Below are positions 24,380-33,013 of a DNA stretch of 64,000 bases, piece by piece. The position numbers and the translations under genes were made by a program. Source of the stretch: Alphaproteobacteria bacterium (GTDB lineage Bacteria > Pseudomonadota > Alphaproteobacteria > Micropepsales > Micropepsaceae); NCBI GenBank assembly GCA_947474645.1, contig CANJJD010000004.1:62001-126000 (forward strand). The letters run 5' to 3'. How positions within the stretch are numbered: the first letter of the stretch is position 1; each line of letters opens with the position of its first letter. The notes below the pieces were generated by a model. The model saw only the letters and a program-made list of their open reading frames with translations. It did not search any database and had not been told where the DNA came from.

Positions 24380-25630
24380 TTACTTTATACCAAACTTTTG
24401 GCCCGCCGCCGCGATGGCATCATACACCAGATCGAGTTCCGCCGCCGTGACCCCGTAAGGCGGCATGACATAGATGGTATTGCCCAGAGGCCGCAGCAAC
24501 ACCCCCCGTTCCAGGAAAAAAGCCATGAGCCTGGGCCCGATTCCCGACAGGTAGCCGGGATCGGGAACCGTCAGTTCCAGGGCGGCGATGGTGCCCAGGC
24601 GCCGGACATTGGTGAAACGGGAATCGGCACGGAACCGGGCCAGGCGCTCCTCCTGCATGTCCGCCAGGCCCGCGATGCGCTCCAGCACCGGCTCGTCCTG
24701 CCAGATCTCCAGATTGGCGCGGGCGGCGGCGCAGGCGATGGGATTGGCGGTGAAGGAGCTGGAATGAAAGAAGGTGCGGCTGCGGTCTTGCGAATAATGC
24801 GCCTGGAAAATCTCCGGCGTGCACAGGGTGACCGCCAGAGGCAGGCTTCCGCCGGTCAGGCCCTTGGACAAGCACATGATGTCGGGCGCGACACCGGCCT
24901 GCTTGCAGGCGAACAGGGTGCCGGTGCGGCCGAAGCCGGTCATCACTTCATCGGCGATCAACAGCGTGCCATTGCGCCGGCAGATGACGGCCAGGGCGCG
25001 CAGCACCTCCGGCGAATAGATCAGCATGCCGCCGGAGCCCAGGATCAGGGGCTCGACGATCAGGGCGGCGGCGTCTTTGGCCGCCACCTTCAGCATGTCC
25101 AGCGTTTCCTGTTCACGGCCGGCTGCGGGAAACGGCAGGCGCACCACGTCGAACAGAAACGGCGCATAGGCGTCGGTGAACACCCCGCGCGCACCCGGCG
25201 ACATGGTGCCCACCGTGTCGCCATGATAGGCGTGCTCCAGCGCGATGATTTTGGTGCGCGGCTTGCCGCCATTTTTCCAGAAGCCCAGCGCCATTTTCAG
25301 CGCCACCTCCACCGCCGTGGAGCCGCTGTCGGAATAAAACACATGGCTCAGTCCCAGCGGCGCGATGGCGATCAGTTCGCGCGCCACATCCTCCGCCGGC
25401 TGATGGGTGAGGTTGGCAAAGATCACCTGGTCCAGTTGATCGGCCTGCGCCTTAATCGCCGCCACGATCTTCGGGTGGCGATGGCCATGGGTGATCACCC
25501 ACCAGGAAGAGATGGCATCGAGCAATCTTCCTTTGTCGGTTTCCAACCAGACGCCCTCGCCCCGTGACACCAGCGGAAAATCCGGGGTCAGGGCATGCTG
25601 GGTGAAAGGGTGCCAGACAGGGGAGCTCAC
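24380..25630 (-). CDS. bioA: adenosylmethionine-8-amino-7-oxononanoate aminotransferase
   Basis: BioA converts KAPA to DAPA with SAM as amino donor and PLP as cofactor. The 416-residue protein starts VWHPFTQHALTPDFPLV, has SSWWVITHGHRHP, the phosphate-binding SDSGSTAVEVALKMAL, DEVMTGFGRTGTLFAC with the PLP Asp, and the Schiff-base lysine in LSKGLTGGSLPL. The trio W-x-P-F-T-Q is the BioA signature. It overlaps bioD by 4 bases (25627-25630), completing a coupled bioF-bioD-bioA run. No bioB or bioC is in the window. Confidence 0.95.
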   Translation of the reverse strand: MSSPVWHPFTQHALTPDFPLVSRGEGVWLETDKGRLLDAISSWWVITHGHRHPKIVAAIKAQADQLDQVIFANLTHQPAEDVARELIAIAPLGLSHVFYSDSGSTAVEVALKMALGFWKNGGKPRTKIIALEHAYHGDTVGTMSPGARGVFTDAYAPFLFDVVRLPFPAAGREQETLDMLKVAAKDAAALIVEPLILGSGGMLIYSPEVLRALAVICRRNGTLLIADEVMTGFGRTGTLFACKQAGVAPDIMCLSKGLTGGSLPLAVTLCTPEIFQAHYSQDRSRTFFHSSSFTANPIACAAARANLEIWQDEPVLERIAGLADMQEERLARFRADSRFTNVRRLGTIAALELTVPDPGYLSGIGPRLMAFFLERGVLLRPLGNTIYVMPPYGVTAAELDLVYDAIAAAGQKFGIK

Positions 25631-26226
25631 GCGAAATCCGCCCGGTTGAAGGCCTTGCCGAACGCGCCCGCCAGCGTTGCGCGGGTCAAAGGTTCGATTA
25701 TCGGCAAGCGGCCCAGCCGTTTGACCTTGCCCATTTCAACGATGATCTTTTCGCTCTGATCATTGGCCTCGCCGATGAAGGCCACGCCATGCAAGGGAAT
25801 GCCGCGGCGGCGGACGGCCTCGATGGACAGCAAGCTATGGTTGATGGTGCCCAGCTTTGTACGGGCGCACAGGATCAGGGGCAACTTCCAGCGCGCGAAC
25901 ACATCAATGAAAAGAGTTTGGGGGGTCAGCGGCACCATCAATCCCCCAGCGCCTTCGATCACCAGCGGTCCTTCGGGCGGATTGAGCGTATCGGGTTCAA
26001 TCGCGATCTCCTCCTCCGCGGCCGCCTGGTGCGGCGAGGCGGGAAGCTGAAGCGTATAGGCTTCGGGCGCGATCTCCACACCGGCCAACTCTTTCACCAC
26101 GGCGCTGTCGCCCGGCAGCCCGGCCTGCACCGGCTTCCAGTAGCGTGCACCCAGCATCCCGCACAGCCCGGCACAGAACACGGTCTTGCCGATATTGGTG
26201 TCGGTGCCACTGACGACAAACCTCAT
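25627..26226 (-). CDS. bioD: dethiobiotin synthetase
   Basis: BioD closes the ureido ring of dethiobiotin from DAPA, CO2 and ATP. The 199-residue protein has the P-loop VSGTDTNIGKTVFCAGL at the start, WKPVQAG, the metal-binding EGAGGLMVPL and a short C-terminal nucleotide-specificity segment. It is slightly shorter than the roughly 225-residue enterobacterial enzyme but all motifs are present. Its start overlaps bioF by 4 bases and its stop overlaps bioA by 4 bases. Confidence 0.94.
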   Translation of the reverse strand: MRFVVSGTDTNIGKTVFCAGLCGMLGARYWKPVQAGLPGDSAVVKELAGVEIAPEAYTLQLPASPHQAAAEEEIAIEPDTLNPPEGPLVIEGAGGLMVPLTPQTLFIDVFARWKLPLILCARTKLGTINHSLLSIEAVRRRGIPLHGVAFIGEANDQSEKIIVEMGKVKRLGRLPIIEPLTRATLAGAFGKAFNRADFA

Positions 26227-27347
26227 AAGCGCGCCATCTCGGCGGCGAGGTCGGCCAGCAGCCGGTCCACGTCATCCTGGGTGACATTCAAGGTCAGCGC
26301 CAGGCGCAGCCGCGCGGTGCCTTCCGGCACGGTGGGCGGACGGATGGCGCGGATGTCGTGGCCGCGAGCCTGCAAGGCATCCGCCAGCGCCACGGCGCGC
26401 GTATCCGCGCCCAGGATCACCGGCTGGATCTGCGTACCGGACGGCGTGATGCCAAGCTTGCGCAAACCGTCACCAGCATGACGCACCAGGGCGCCAAGTT
26501 GCGCCCGTTCCTGCTCAGCGCCGGCGCAGAGCTTCAAGGCCTCGCGCACCACGGCCGCCATCAGCGGCGACGGCGCGGTGGAATAGATGAAGGCGCGGCC
26601 CCGGTTAACCAGGAAATCGCGATAAAGCCGCGGCAGGCAGATCAGGGCGCCGGCCGCACCCAGCGCCTTGCCGCAGGTATGCAGCGAAATGATGTTGGGC
26701 GCGCCTTCATGGGGCGCGCTGAGGCCCCTGCCCTGGTCGCCATGCACGCCGGTGGCATGGGCTTCATCCAGCAGGAGCATCGCGTCGTGCCGCGCCGCCA
26801 ACGCCACAAGTTCGGCCAAGGGCGCTAGGTCGCCATCCATGGAGTACAGCGTCTCCACCGCGATCCAGACCCGGCCTTTCCCGCCGGCGGCGCGCCAACC
26901 CTTGATGATCGCATCCATGGCGTCCACGTCATTATGCGGCGCTTCGATGGCCTGGATGCGCGCCGGGTCGAGGCCATCGCGGAAGCTGCCATGAATCAGG
27001 GCGTCATAAACGATCAAGTCACCGGGCCGCGGCAAAGTGGCGGCCAGCGCGGCGTTGGCGGCAAAGCCGGTGGGAAAATACAGCGCCGTCTCGCTGCCGA
27101 AGAAGCTGGCGGCTTCCTCCTCCAGCGCTTCATGCTCGGGATGATTGCCACGCAAGAGGCGCGAGCCGCCCGCGCCCAGCGGCACGCCACGCGCCAGCGC
27201 CGCTGCCGCCGCATCGCGCAGGGCCGGGCTTTGCGCCAGTCCCAGAAAATCATTGGAGGTGAAATCGGCGCCCCGCGCCGGCGCCAGCGCACGCAGCCGC
27301 CCCTTGGCGGCCAGCGCGTCCAGCACGGTTTTATGCGGGTCTTCCAC
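26223..27347 (-). CDS. bioF: 8-amino-7-oxononanoate synthase
   Basis: BioF condenses pimeloyl-ACP/CoA with alanine to KAPA, using PLP. The protein has FTSNDFLGLAQSPALRDAA, GAGGSRLLRGNHPEHEALEEE, the stacking His and Asp in VETLYSMDGDLAPL and LLDEAHATGVHG, and the PLP lysine in HTCGKALGAAGAL. The track ORF runs into glnK; the likely start is a GTG at 27347 (MEDPHKTVLDALAAKG), 37 bases after the glnK stop, giving 374 residues. Its ribosome site is weak. An out-of-frame ATG just upstream should not be used. This gene begins the bioFDA run directly behind amtB-glnK. Confidence 0.92.
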   Translation of the reverse strand: MEDPHKTVLDALAAKGRLRALAPARGADFTSNDFLGLAQSPALRDAAAAALARGVPLGAGGSRLLRGNHPEHEALEEEAASFFGSETALYFPTGFAANAALAATLPRPGDLIVYDALIHGSFRDGLDPARIQAIEAPHNDVDAMDAIIKGWRAAGGKGRVWIAVETLYSMDGDLAPLAELVALAARHDAMLLLDEAHATGVHGDQGRGLSAPHEGAPNIISLHTCGKALGAAGALICLPRLYRDFLVNRGRAFIYSTAPSPLMAAVVREALKLCAGAEQERAQLGALVRHAGDGLRKLGITPSGTQIQPVILGADTRAVALADALQARGHDIRAIRPPTVPEGTARLRLALTLNVTQDDVDRLLADLAAEMARL

Positions 27348-27384
27348 GGGGCATGGATTCCACAGCCCCCCGCAAAGGGCAAGC

Positions 27385-27723
27385 TTAGAGCGCGTCGTCC
27401 CCGGTTTCGCCAGTCCGGACTCGCAGAGCAGCATCCAGATCGATGGTGAAAATCTTTCCGTCGCCGATCTTGCCCGTGCGCGCCGCCTTGGTGATGGCGC
27501 CGATGACATCCTCCACCCGGTCGTCGGGCAGCGCCACTTCCACCTTCAACTTGGGCATGAAGGAAATCGTGTATTCGGCGCCGCGGTAAATCTCGGTATG
27601 GCCCTTCTGACGGCCATAACCGCGCACTTCGGTCACCGTCATCCCGTTGATGCCGATCTCGGTAAGGCTTTGGCGCACGCTGTCCAGCCGGTGCGGCTGG
27701 ATGATGGCGACGACGAGTTTCAT
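27385..27723 (-). CDS. glnK: PII nitrogen regulatory protein
   Basis: A 112-residue PII protein. It begins MKLVVAIIQPHRLDSVRQSL, carries the T-loop with the uridylylation tyrosine at position 51 (EIYRGAEYTISF), then PKLKVEVALPDD and the C-terminal nucleotide-binding KIGDGKIFTIDLDAALRVRTGETGDDAL. PII senses 2-oxoglutarate, ATP and ADP; GlnK types plug the ammonium channel AmtB when nitrogen is plentiful. Location 11 bases after amtB on the same strand identifies it as the GlnK type. A sigma-54-type promoter precedes amtB. Confidence 0.95.
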   Translation of the reverse strand: MKLVVAIIQPHRLDSVRQSLTEIGINGMTVTEVRGYGRQKGHTEIYRGAEYTISFMPKLKVEVALPDDRVEDVIGAITKAARTGKIGDGKIFTIDLDAALRVRTGETGDDAL

Positions 27724-27734
27724 AATTTCAACTC

Positions 27735-28952
27735 CTACCGATTGATGTGATAGCCGGTTTCGCCATGGCTGGCGAAATCCAGGCCCTGGGTTTCATGCTC
27801 CAGATCCACGCGCAGCCCCACCAGCATATCGGCCAGCTTGGCGATCAGGAACGTGGCGATGGCGGAGAACAGCGCCACGGCCACGACGCCGATAGCCTGC
27901 ACGGTCAATTGTTGCACTGGCGCGTGGGTGAGATGCCCGGTGCCGCTGCCGATCAGCGCTACCAGTGGCAGCGACAGGGTGCCCAGCGCCCCGCCCACGC
28001 CGTGCACGCCCAGCACGTCCAGCGCATCGTCCACCGCCATCACGCGCTTGACCAGCCACACGCCCAGATAACAGACGCAACTGGCAGCGGCGCCCAGCAA
28101 CACCGCGCCCAGCGGTCCCGCTACGCCGGCGGCGGGTGTGATGGTCGCCAGCCCCGCGATGGTGCCGGTGACGGCGCCCACCAGGCTAGGCTTGCCGAAC
28201 TTGATCCATTCGATAGCCATCCACACCAGGGTGGCGCTGGCCGCCGACAGATGCGTCACCAGCATCGCCATGCCGGCATCGGCGCCGGAGGACACCGCGC
28301 TGCCGGCATTGAAGCCGAACCAGCCCACCCACAGCAGCGAGGCGCCCACCATCACCATCCAGGGCGCATGCGGCGGGCGGATGCCGTGGGGAAATTCGTG
28401 ACGCGGCCGGATCATCCAGGCGATCACCAGCGCCGAGACACCGGCAGTGACATGCACCACAATGCCGCCGGCGAAATCCATCACCCCCATCTTGGCCAGC
28501 CAGCCGCCGCCCCACACCCAGTGGGCGACCGGCGCATAGACGATCAGCATCCACAGCGCCGAGACCAGCAGCACGGCGGCGAAGCGGATGCGCTCGACAT
28601 AGGCGCCGATGATCAGCGCCGGGGTGATGACCGCGAAGGTCATCTGGAACATGACATAGACGCTTTCGGGAATATGGGTGCCGGGGCGCACCGTGTCGCG
28701 GCCCATGCCGTTCAGGAAGAAGGCGGCGCTGTCGCCCAGCCAGTCGCCGTCGCCGCTATAGGACAGCGAATAGCCAACGGCGAACCACAGCACCGAACAG
28801 ATCGCGGCGACGGCGGCGCATTGCACCAGCACCGACAGGATGTTCTTGGCCTGGACCAGCCCGCCGTAAAACAGCGCCAGCGCCGGCAAGGTCATCAGCA
28901 GAACCAGCGCCGTGGCGGTCAGCATCCAGGCGGTATCGGCGGCGTTTATCAC
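27735..28952 (-). CDS. amtB: ammonium transporter
   Basis: AmtB conducts ammonium/ammonia across the inner membrane. The 405-residue protein starts at a GTG (AADTAWMLTATALVLLMT, the normal Amt N-terminus without signal peptide) preceded by AGGAAA. Family marks include LALFYGGLVQAKN, FQMTFAVITPALI, the first pore histidine in DFAGGIVVHVTAGVSAL, and the second in DVLGVHGVGGALGTL. About 11 transmembrane helices are visible. It is followed by glnK and then bioFDA. Regulation by NtrC/sigma-54 is inferred from the -24/-12 element upstream. Confidence 0.96.
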   Translation of the reverse strand: MINAADTAWMLTATALVLLMTLPALALFYGGLVQAKNILSVLVQCAAVAAICSVLWFAVGYSLSYSGDGDWLGDSAAFFLNGMGRDTVRPGTHIPESVYVMFQMTFAVITPALIIGAYVERIRFAAVLLVSALWMLIVYAPVAHWVWGGGWLAKMGVMDFAGGIVVHVTAGVSALVIAWMIRPRHEFPHGIRPPHAPWMVMVGASLLWVGWFGFNAGSAVSSGADAGMAMLVTHLSAASATLVWMAIEWIKFGKPSLVGAVTGTIAGLATITPAAGVAGPLGAVLLGAAASCVCYLGVWLVKRVMAVDDALDVLGVHGVGGALGTLSLPLVALIGSGTGHLTHAPVQQLTVQAIGVVAVALFSAIATFLIAKLADMLVGLRVDLEHETQGLDFASHGETGYHINR

Positions 28953-28973
28953 GGTTTTCCTGCCCCTTTTTTA

Positions 28974-28989
28974 TGCAAATCCGTTGCCC
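28974..28989 (-). promoter_or_regulatory. sigma-54 (-24/-12) promoter of amtB-glnK
   Basis: The minus strand reads GGGCAAC-GGAT-TTGCA against the RpoN consensus TGGCACG-N4-TTGCA; the essential GG and GC are exactly 10 bases apart. Predicted start leaves a very short leader that still contains the AGGAAA ribosome site. Nitrogen control of amtB by this route is well established in proteobacteria. Confidence 0.65.
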
Positions 28990-29097
28990 GGATTTTGCCT
29001 GTTCTATGGGCAGATTGGCCAGATTTCGGCCTATCTGCAAGCGGGCGCCGGGGCCAAACTGAGGACAGGGCACAGGACCCATGATAAAGACCCCGGC

Positions 29098-30585
29098 ATG
29101 AAGGCCATCGCACACATTATCGCCGGAAAGGCCCTGCCCGGGTCCGGCGGCACGCCGGTGTTCAACCCTGCCACCGGCGAACAGACGGGTCAGGTGGCCA
29201 GCGGCGGCGGCGGCGAGATTGACGCCGCCGTGACGGCGGCGCGCGCGGCCTTTCCCGGCTGGGCCGCCACCCCGCCCGCCAAGCGCGCCAAGGTGATGTA
29301 CGAAATGCGCCGCCTGCTGGAGGCGAACAAGGACAAGCTGGCGCGCACCATCAGCGCTGAGCATGGCAAGACCCATACAGATGCGTTGGGCGAAGTGGCG
29401 CGCGGCCAGGAAGTGGTGGAGTTCGCCTGCGGCATTCCCCATCTGCTCAAAGGCAGCTTCAGCAAGAATGTCTCGGCCGGGGTGGATTGCTATGACGAGC
29501 GCCAGCCGCTGGGCGTGGTGGCCGGCATCACCCCGTTCAACTTTCCCGTCATGGTGCCCTTGTGGATGATGCCCATGGCGCTGGCCTGCGGCAACAGTTT
29601 CATCCTGAAGCCGTCGGAACGCGATCCGTCCGCCCCCAACCTGCTTTACGAATTGTGGCGCGAGGCGGGACTTCCCGACGGCGTGCTCAATGTCGTGCAT
29701 GGTGGCAAGGCGGCGGTGGACGCCATTCTCGATCATCCGGGCATCGCCGCGGTCAGCTTTGTCGGCTCCACCCCCATCGCCTCCCACGTTTACACGCGCG
29801 GTTGCGCGGCCGGAAAGCGGGTGCAGGCGCTGGGCGGGGCCAAGAACCATCTGGTGGTGATGCCCGATGCTGACCTGGACCAGGCGGCTGATGCCTTGAT
29901 GGGCGCCGGGTATGGTTCGGCCGGAGAACGCTGCATGGCGGTGGCGGTGGCGGTGCCGGTGGGCGAGAAAACCGCCGACGCGCTGATCGCCAAATTGAAG
30001 CCGCGCGTCGCCGCGCTGAAGATCGGCCCGGCCGGCGATGCCGCCGCCGAAATGGGGCCGCTGGTGACCGCCGCGCATCGCGACAAGGTCTCGTCTTATA
30101 TAGATGCCGGCCAAGCTGCGGGTGCGGACGTGGTGGTGGATGGGCGCGGACTGAAACTGCAGGGCTATGAAAAAGGCTTCTGGCTGGGCGGCACCTTGCT
30201 GGATCGGGTCACGCCGCTAATGAGCGTCTATACCGATGAGATTTTCGGACCTGTCCTGTCGGTGGTGCGCGCCGGGACCTATGAAGAGGCGGTGGGACTG
30301 ATCAATGCCAATCTCTTCGCCAACGGCACCGCGCTTTTCACCCGCGATGGCGACGCCGCCCGCGATTTCGCCGAGCGTATCCAGGTCGGCATGGTGGGCA
30401 TCAATGTCCCCATCCCGGTTCCGGTGGGCTATCATTCCTTCGGCGGCTGGAAATCCTCACTGTTCGGATCGCATGGCGTGTATGGCCCCGAAGGGGTACA
30501 TTTCTATACAAGGTTGAAGACCGTAACTTCGCGCTGGCCGGCCGGCCTCAAGTCCGGGGCGCAGTTCCACTTCACCGAACGTTGA
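29098..30585 (+). CDS. mmsA: CoA-acylating methylmalonate-semialdehyde dehydrogenase
   Basis: MmsA oxidises methylmalonate or malonate semialdehyde to propionyl- or acetyl-CoA in valine and inositol catabolism. The 495-residue protein contains the diagnostic ITPFNFPVMVPLWMMPMALACGNSFILKPSE region, the NAD-site SFVGSTPIASHVY, and the catalytic Cys in GSAGERCMAVAVAV. The C-terminal PVPVGYHSFGGWKSSLFG is also MmsA-type. The track start at 28912 lies in amtB; the ATG at 29098 gives the expected MKAIAHIIAGK. It is divergent from amtB with 145 bases between starts. Confidence 0.94.
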   Translation: MKAIAHIIAGKALPGSGGTPVFNPATGEQTGQVASGGGGEIDAAVTAARAAFPGWAATPPAKRAKVMYEMRRLLEANKDKLARTISAEHGKTHTDALGEVARGQEVVEFACGIPHLLKGSFSKNVSAGVDCYDERQPLGVVAGITPFNFPVMVPLWMMPMALACGNSFILKPSERDPSAPNLLYELWREAGLPDGVLNVVHGGKAAVDAILDHPGIAAVSFVGSTPIASHVYTRGCAAGKRVQALGGAKNHLVVMPDADLDQAADALMGAGYGSAGERCMAVAVAVPVGEKTADALIAKLKPRVAALKIGPAGDAAAEMGPLVTAAHRDKVSSYIDAGQAAGADVVVDGRGLKLQGYEKGFWLGGTLLDRVTPLMSVYTDEIFGPVLSVVRAGTYEEAVGLINANLFANGTALFTRDGDAARDFAERIQVGMVGINVPIPVPVGYHSFGGWKSSLFGSHGVYGPEGVHFYTRLKTVTSRWPAGLKSGAQFHFTER

Positions 30586-30619
30586 TGAACCGAAAGGCGC
30601 CGCGGGGCGTTTTGACATT

Positions 30620-30871
30620 ATGAAACCGATTCTCGCTCTTGCCGTCCTGATAGCCGCCACGCCTGCGATGGCGCAGCCCACCATCGTGTGCCCCTATGGC
30701 CAGACCTGCCCGAACGGCGCGGCGCGGGTGCCTTTTCCGGTGATCAATCCCGGCCAGGCCCTGAGCAACCTTTTGACCGCGCCGGTCCGGCAAAATCAGC
30801 CGCCGCCGCAGCAATCGCTTTACAGGGCGCCCATCGCGACGCCGCCGCCGGTGATGCCGCCTGGCCGGTAA
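30620..30871 (+). CDS. small secreted Pro-rich protein, unknown function
   Basis: An 83-residue product with a clear Sec signal peptide (MKPILALAVLIAATPAMAQ) and a short mature part. The mature protein has two cysteines close together (VCPYGQTCPNG), then a proline-rich tail (NQPPPQQSLYRAPIATPPPVMPPGR). No known domain is recognised. It follows mmsA by 34 bases on the same strand; the ribosome site is weak. The signal peptide and its intact frame are the main support that it is real. Confidence 0.55.
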   Translation: MKPILALAVLIAATPAMAQPTIVCPYGQTCPNGAARVPFPVINPGQALSNLLTAPVRQNQPPPQQSLYRAPIATPPPVMPPGR

Positions 30872-30974
30872 GCGTTTCGTAAAATCCGCCCTCGCCGCTT
30901 TGTGACGGTTGCCACATCCGCTAGTGTCCCGCCGCTCCAGCCGGAGCGGAGAATCTTTGCAGGACTTGGGTGAC

Positions 30975-32963
30975 ATGCGGGCGCTGACCAGACGTTTGAT
31001 GCTTTCCACCACCGCCGCCGGTGTGGCGCTGGCCGCCGCGCCGCTGCACGCGCAACCTGCGACACCACCTGATACCGATTGGCCGACCTATGGCGGCAAT
31101 CTCGCCTATTGGCGCTACAAGGCGCTGGACCAGATCAATGGCGCCAACTTCAACCAGCTTCAGGTCGCCTGGCAGTTCAAGACCGAGAACCTGGGCAGCC
31201 GTCCCGAATTCATCCTGCAATGCACGCCGCTCTTGATCAAAGGGCGGCTGTTCGCCACCGCCGGTTCGCGCCGCGACGTGATTTGCCTCGATCCCGCCAG
31301 CGGCGAGCTGCTCTGGATGTATCGCACCCCCGATGAAGGCCCGCGCGCCACCAACGCACCGCGCCAGTTGTCGGGCCGCGGCGTCGGCTATTGGAGCGAC
31401 GGCGATCAGGAACGCATTCTCTATGTCACCATCGGCTATCAGCTTATCTCGCTGGACGCCAAGACCGGCCTTCCCGATCCCAATTTCGGCACCAGGGGCA
31501 TCGTCGATCTGAAGCTCAACAACGACCAGGAACTGAACCTGGACAGTGCCGATATCGGCCTGCACAGCGCGCCCACCATCGCCAAGGGCGTGGTGATCAT
31601 CGGCGCCGCCCATACCGCCGGCAACACGCCGCGCGTGAAAAACAACGCCAAAGGTTATGTGCGCGGTTTCGACGTCAAGACCGGCAAGCGGCTATGGATA
31701 TTCCACACCATCCCCCTGAAGGGTGAGTTCGGCTATGACACATGGCTGAAGCCCGGCAGCGCGGAAGCGGCGGGCAATGCCGGCGACTGGGCGCAGATTT
31801 CCGCCGACGAGGAACTGGGCCTGGCCTATCTGGGCATCGAGCTGCCCACCGGCGACCAGATGGGCTTCTACCATCCCGGCAACAGCCTGTTCAGCGAAAG
31901 CATCGTGGCGGTGGACATCCTCACCGGCAAGCGCAAATGGCATTACCAGATGATCCATCATGGACTGTGGGACTATGACGTCGCGTGCGCCGCCATCCTG
32001 TGCGACATCCCCCACAACGGAAAAATCGTCAAGGCGCTGGCCCAGCCCACCAAGCAGAGCTTCCTCTATGTCCTGAACCGCGAGACCGGCGAGCCGATCT
32101 GGCCGATTCCGGAGAGGAAAGTGCCCAAGGGCGACGTGCCGGGCGAATGGTATTCCAAAACCCAGCCCATCCCCACCAAGCCGCCGGCGTTCGATCGCCA
32201 GGGCGTCACCACCGACGATTTCATCGACTGGACGCCGGAGCTGCGCCAGAAGGCGCTGGCGGTGGCCAGCCATTACAAGCTGGGGCCGATCTACACCGCG
32301 CCGATCATGGAAAATCCCAAAGGCCCGTTCGGAGTGATCAACCTGCCGGGCTATATCGGCGGCATCAACTGGCCGGGCGGCTCCTATGATCCGGAAACCC
32401 ACACCGTCTTCACCTATTCCCAGACCAACCCGCTGACCATCGGCGGCATCATTCCCAATCCCGAACACAAGATGGGCGCCTTCGATTATGTCCATGCCAA
32501 CCTGCCGCCGCAGAATGGCGTGAAGGTGGGCGACCTGACGGTGGACGGGCTGCCGCTGATCAAGCCGCCTTATGGCCGCATCACCGCCACCAACCTCGCC
32601 ACCGGCACCCAGAGCTGGCAGGTGGCCCATGGCGAGACGCCGGATTTCATCCGCGACCATCCGGCGCTGAAGGGCATCAAGATCCCGCGCACCGGCATGA
32701 TCGGCAAGGTCGGGACGCTGACCACCAAGAGCCTGGTGATCTGCGGCGATCCCCAGACTTATACCGACGAGACCGGACGCAAGGGGGCACGGCTTCGCGC
32801 CTATGACAAGACCAATGGCGAGGAGAAAGGCGCGGTGTTCCTGCCGGCCGAACAGTCAGGCTCGCCCATGACCTATATGTACAAAGGCAAGCAATATATC
32901 CTGCTGGCCATCGGCGGACGCGCCTTCACCAGCGAGTTCATCGCCTTCAAGCTGCCGGCGTAA
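30975..32963 (+). CDS. Tat-exported PQQ-dependent glucose dehydrogenase-like quinoprotein
   Basis: The 662-residue protein has a twin-arginine signal (MRALTRRLMLSTTAAGVALAAAPLHA) and an eight-blade PQQ propeller. It begins DWPTYGGNLAYWRYKALDQIN, with blades such as LDPASGELLWMYR, FDVKTGKRLWIFH, VDILTGKRKWHYQ and LNRETGEPIWPIP. HHGLWDYDVACAAILCD resembles the active-site blade of membrane glucose dehydrogenase, and YIGGINWPGGSYDPETH follows the usual order. There is no membrane domain or haem motif. I used the ATG at 30975 since it starts the Tat signal. Substrate is probably a sugar or polyol, but that is inference. Confidence 0.85.
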   Translation: MRALTRRLMLSTTAAGVALAAAPLHAQPATPPDTDWPTYGGNLAYWRYKALDQINGANFNQLQVAWQFKTENLGSRPEFILQCTPLLIKGRLFATAGSRRDVICLDPASGELLWMYRTPDEGPRATNAPRQLSGRGVGYWSDGDQERILYVTIGYQLISLDAKTGLPDPNFGTRGIVDLKLNNDQELNLDSADIGLHSAPTIAKGVVIIGAAHTAGNTPRVKNNAKGYVRGFDVKTGKRLWIFHTIPLKGEFGYDTWLKPGSAEAAGNAGDWAQISADEELGLAYLGIELPTGDQMGFYHPGNSLFSESIVAVDILTGKRKWHYQMIHHGLWDYDVACAAILCDIPHNGKIVKALAQPTKQSFLYVLNRETGEPIWPIPERKVPKGDVPGEWYSKTQPIPTKPPAFDRQGVTTDDFIDWTPELRQKALAVASHYKLGPIYTAPIMENPKGPFGVINLPGYIGGINWPGGSYDPETHTVFTYSQTNPLTIGGIIPNPEHKMGAFDYVHANLPPQNGVKVGDLTVDGLPLIKPPYGRITATNLATGTQSWQVAHGETPDFIRDHPALKGIKIPRTGMIGKVGTLTTKSLVICGDPQTYTDETGRKGARLRAYDKTNGEEKGAVFLPAEQSGSPMTYMYKGKQYILLAIGGRAFTSEFIAFKLPA

Positions 32964-33013
32964 GGCGCGGGTCCGCCGCGAGCCGAAACGAGCGGCCGGG
33001 CAGCGCCGCGCCG

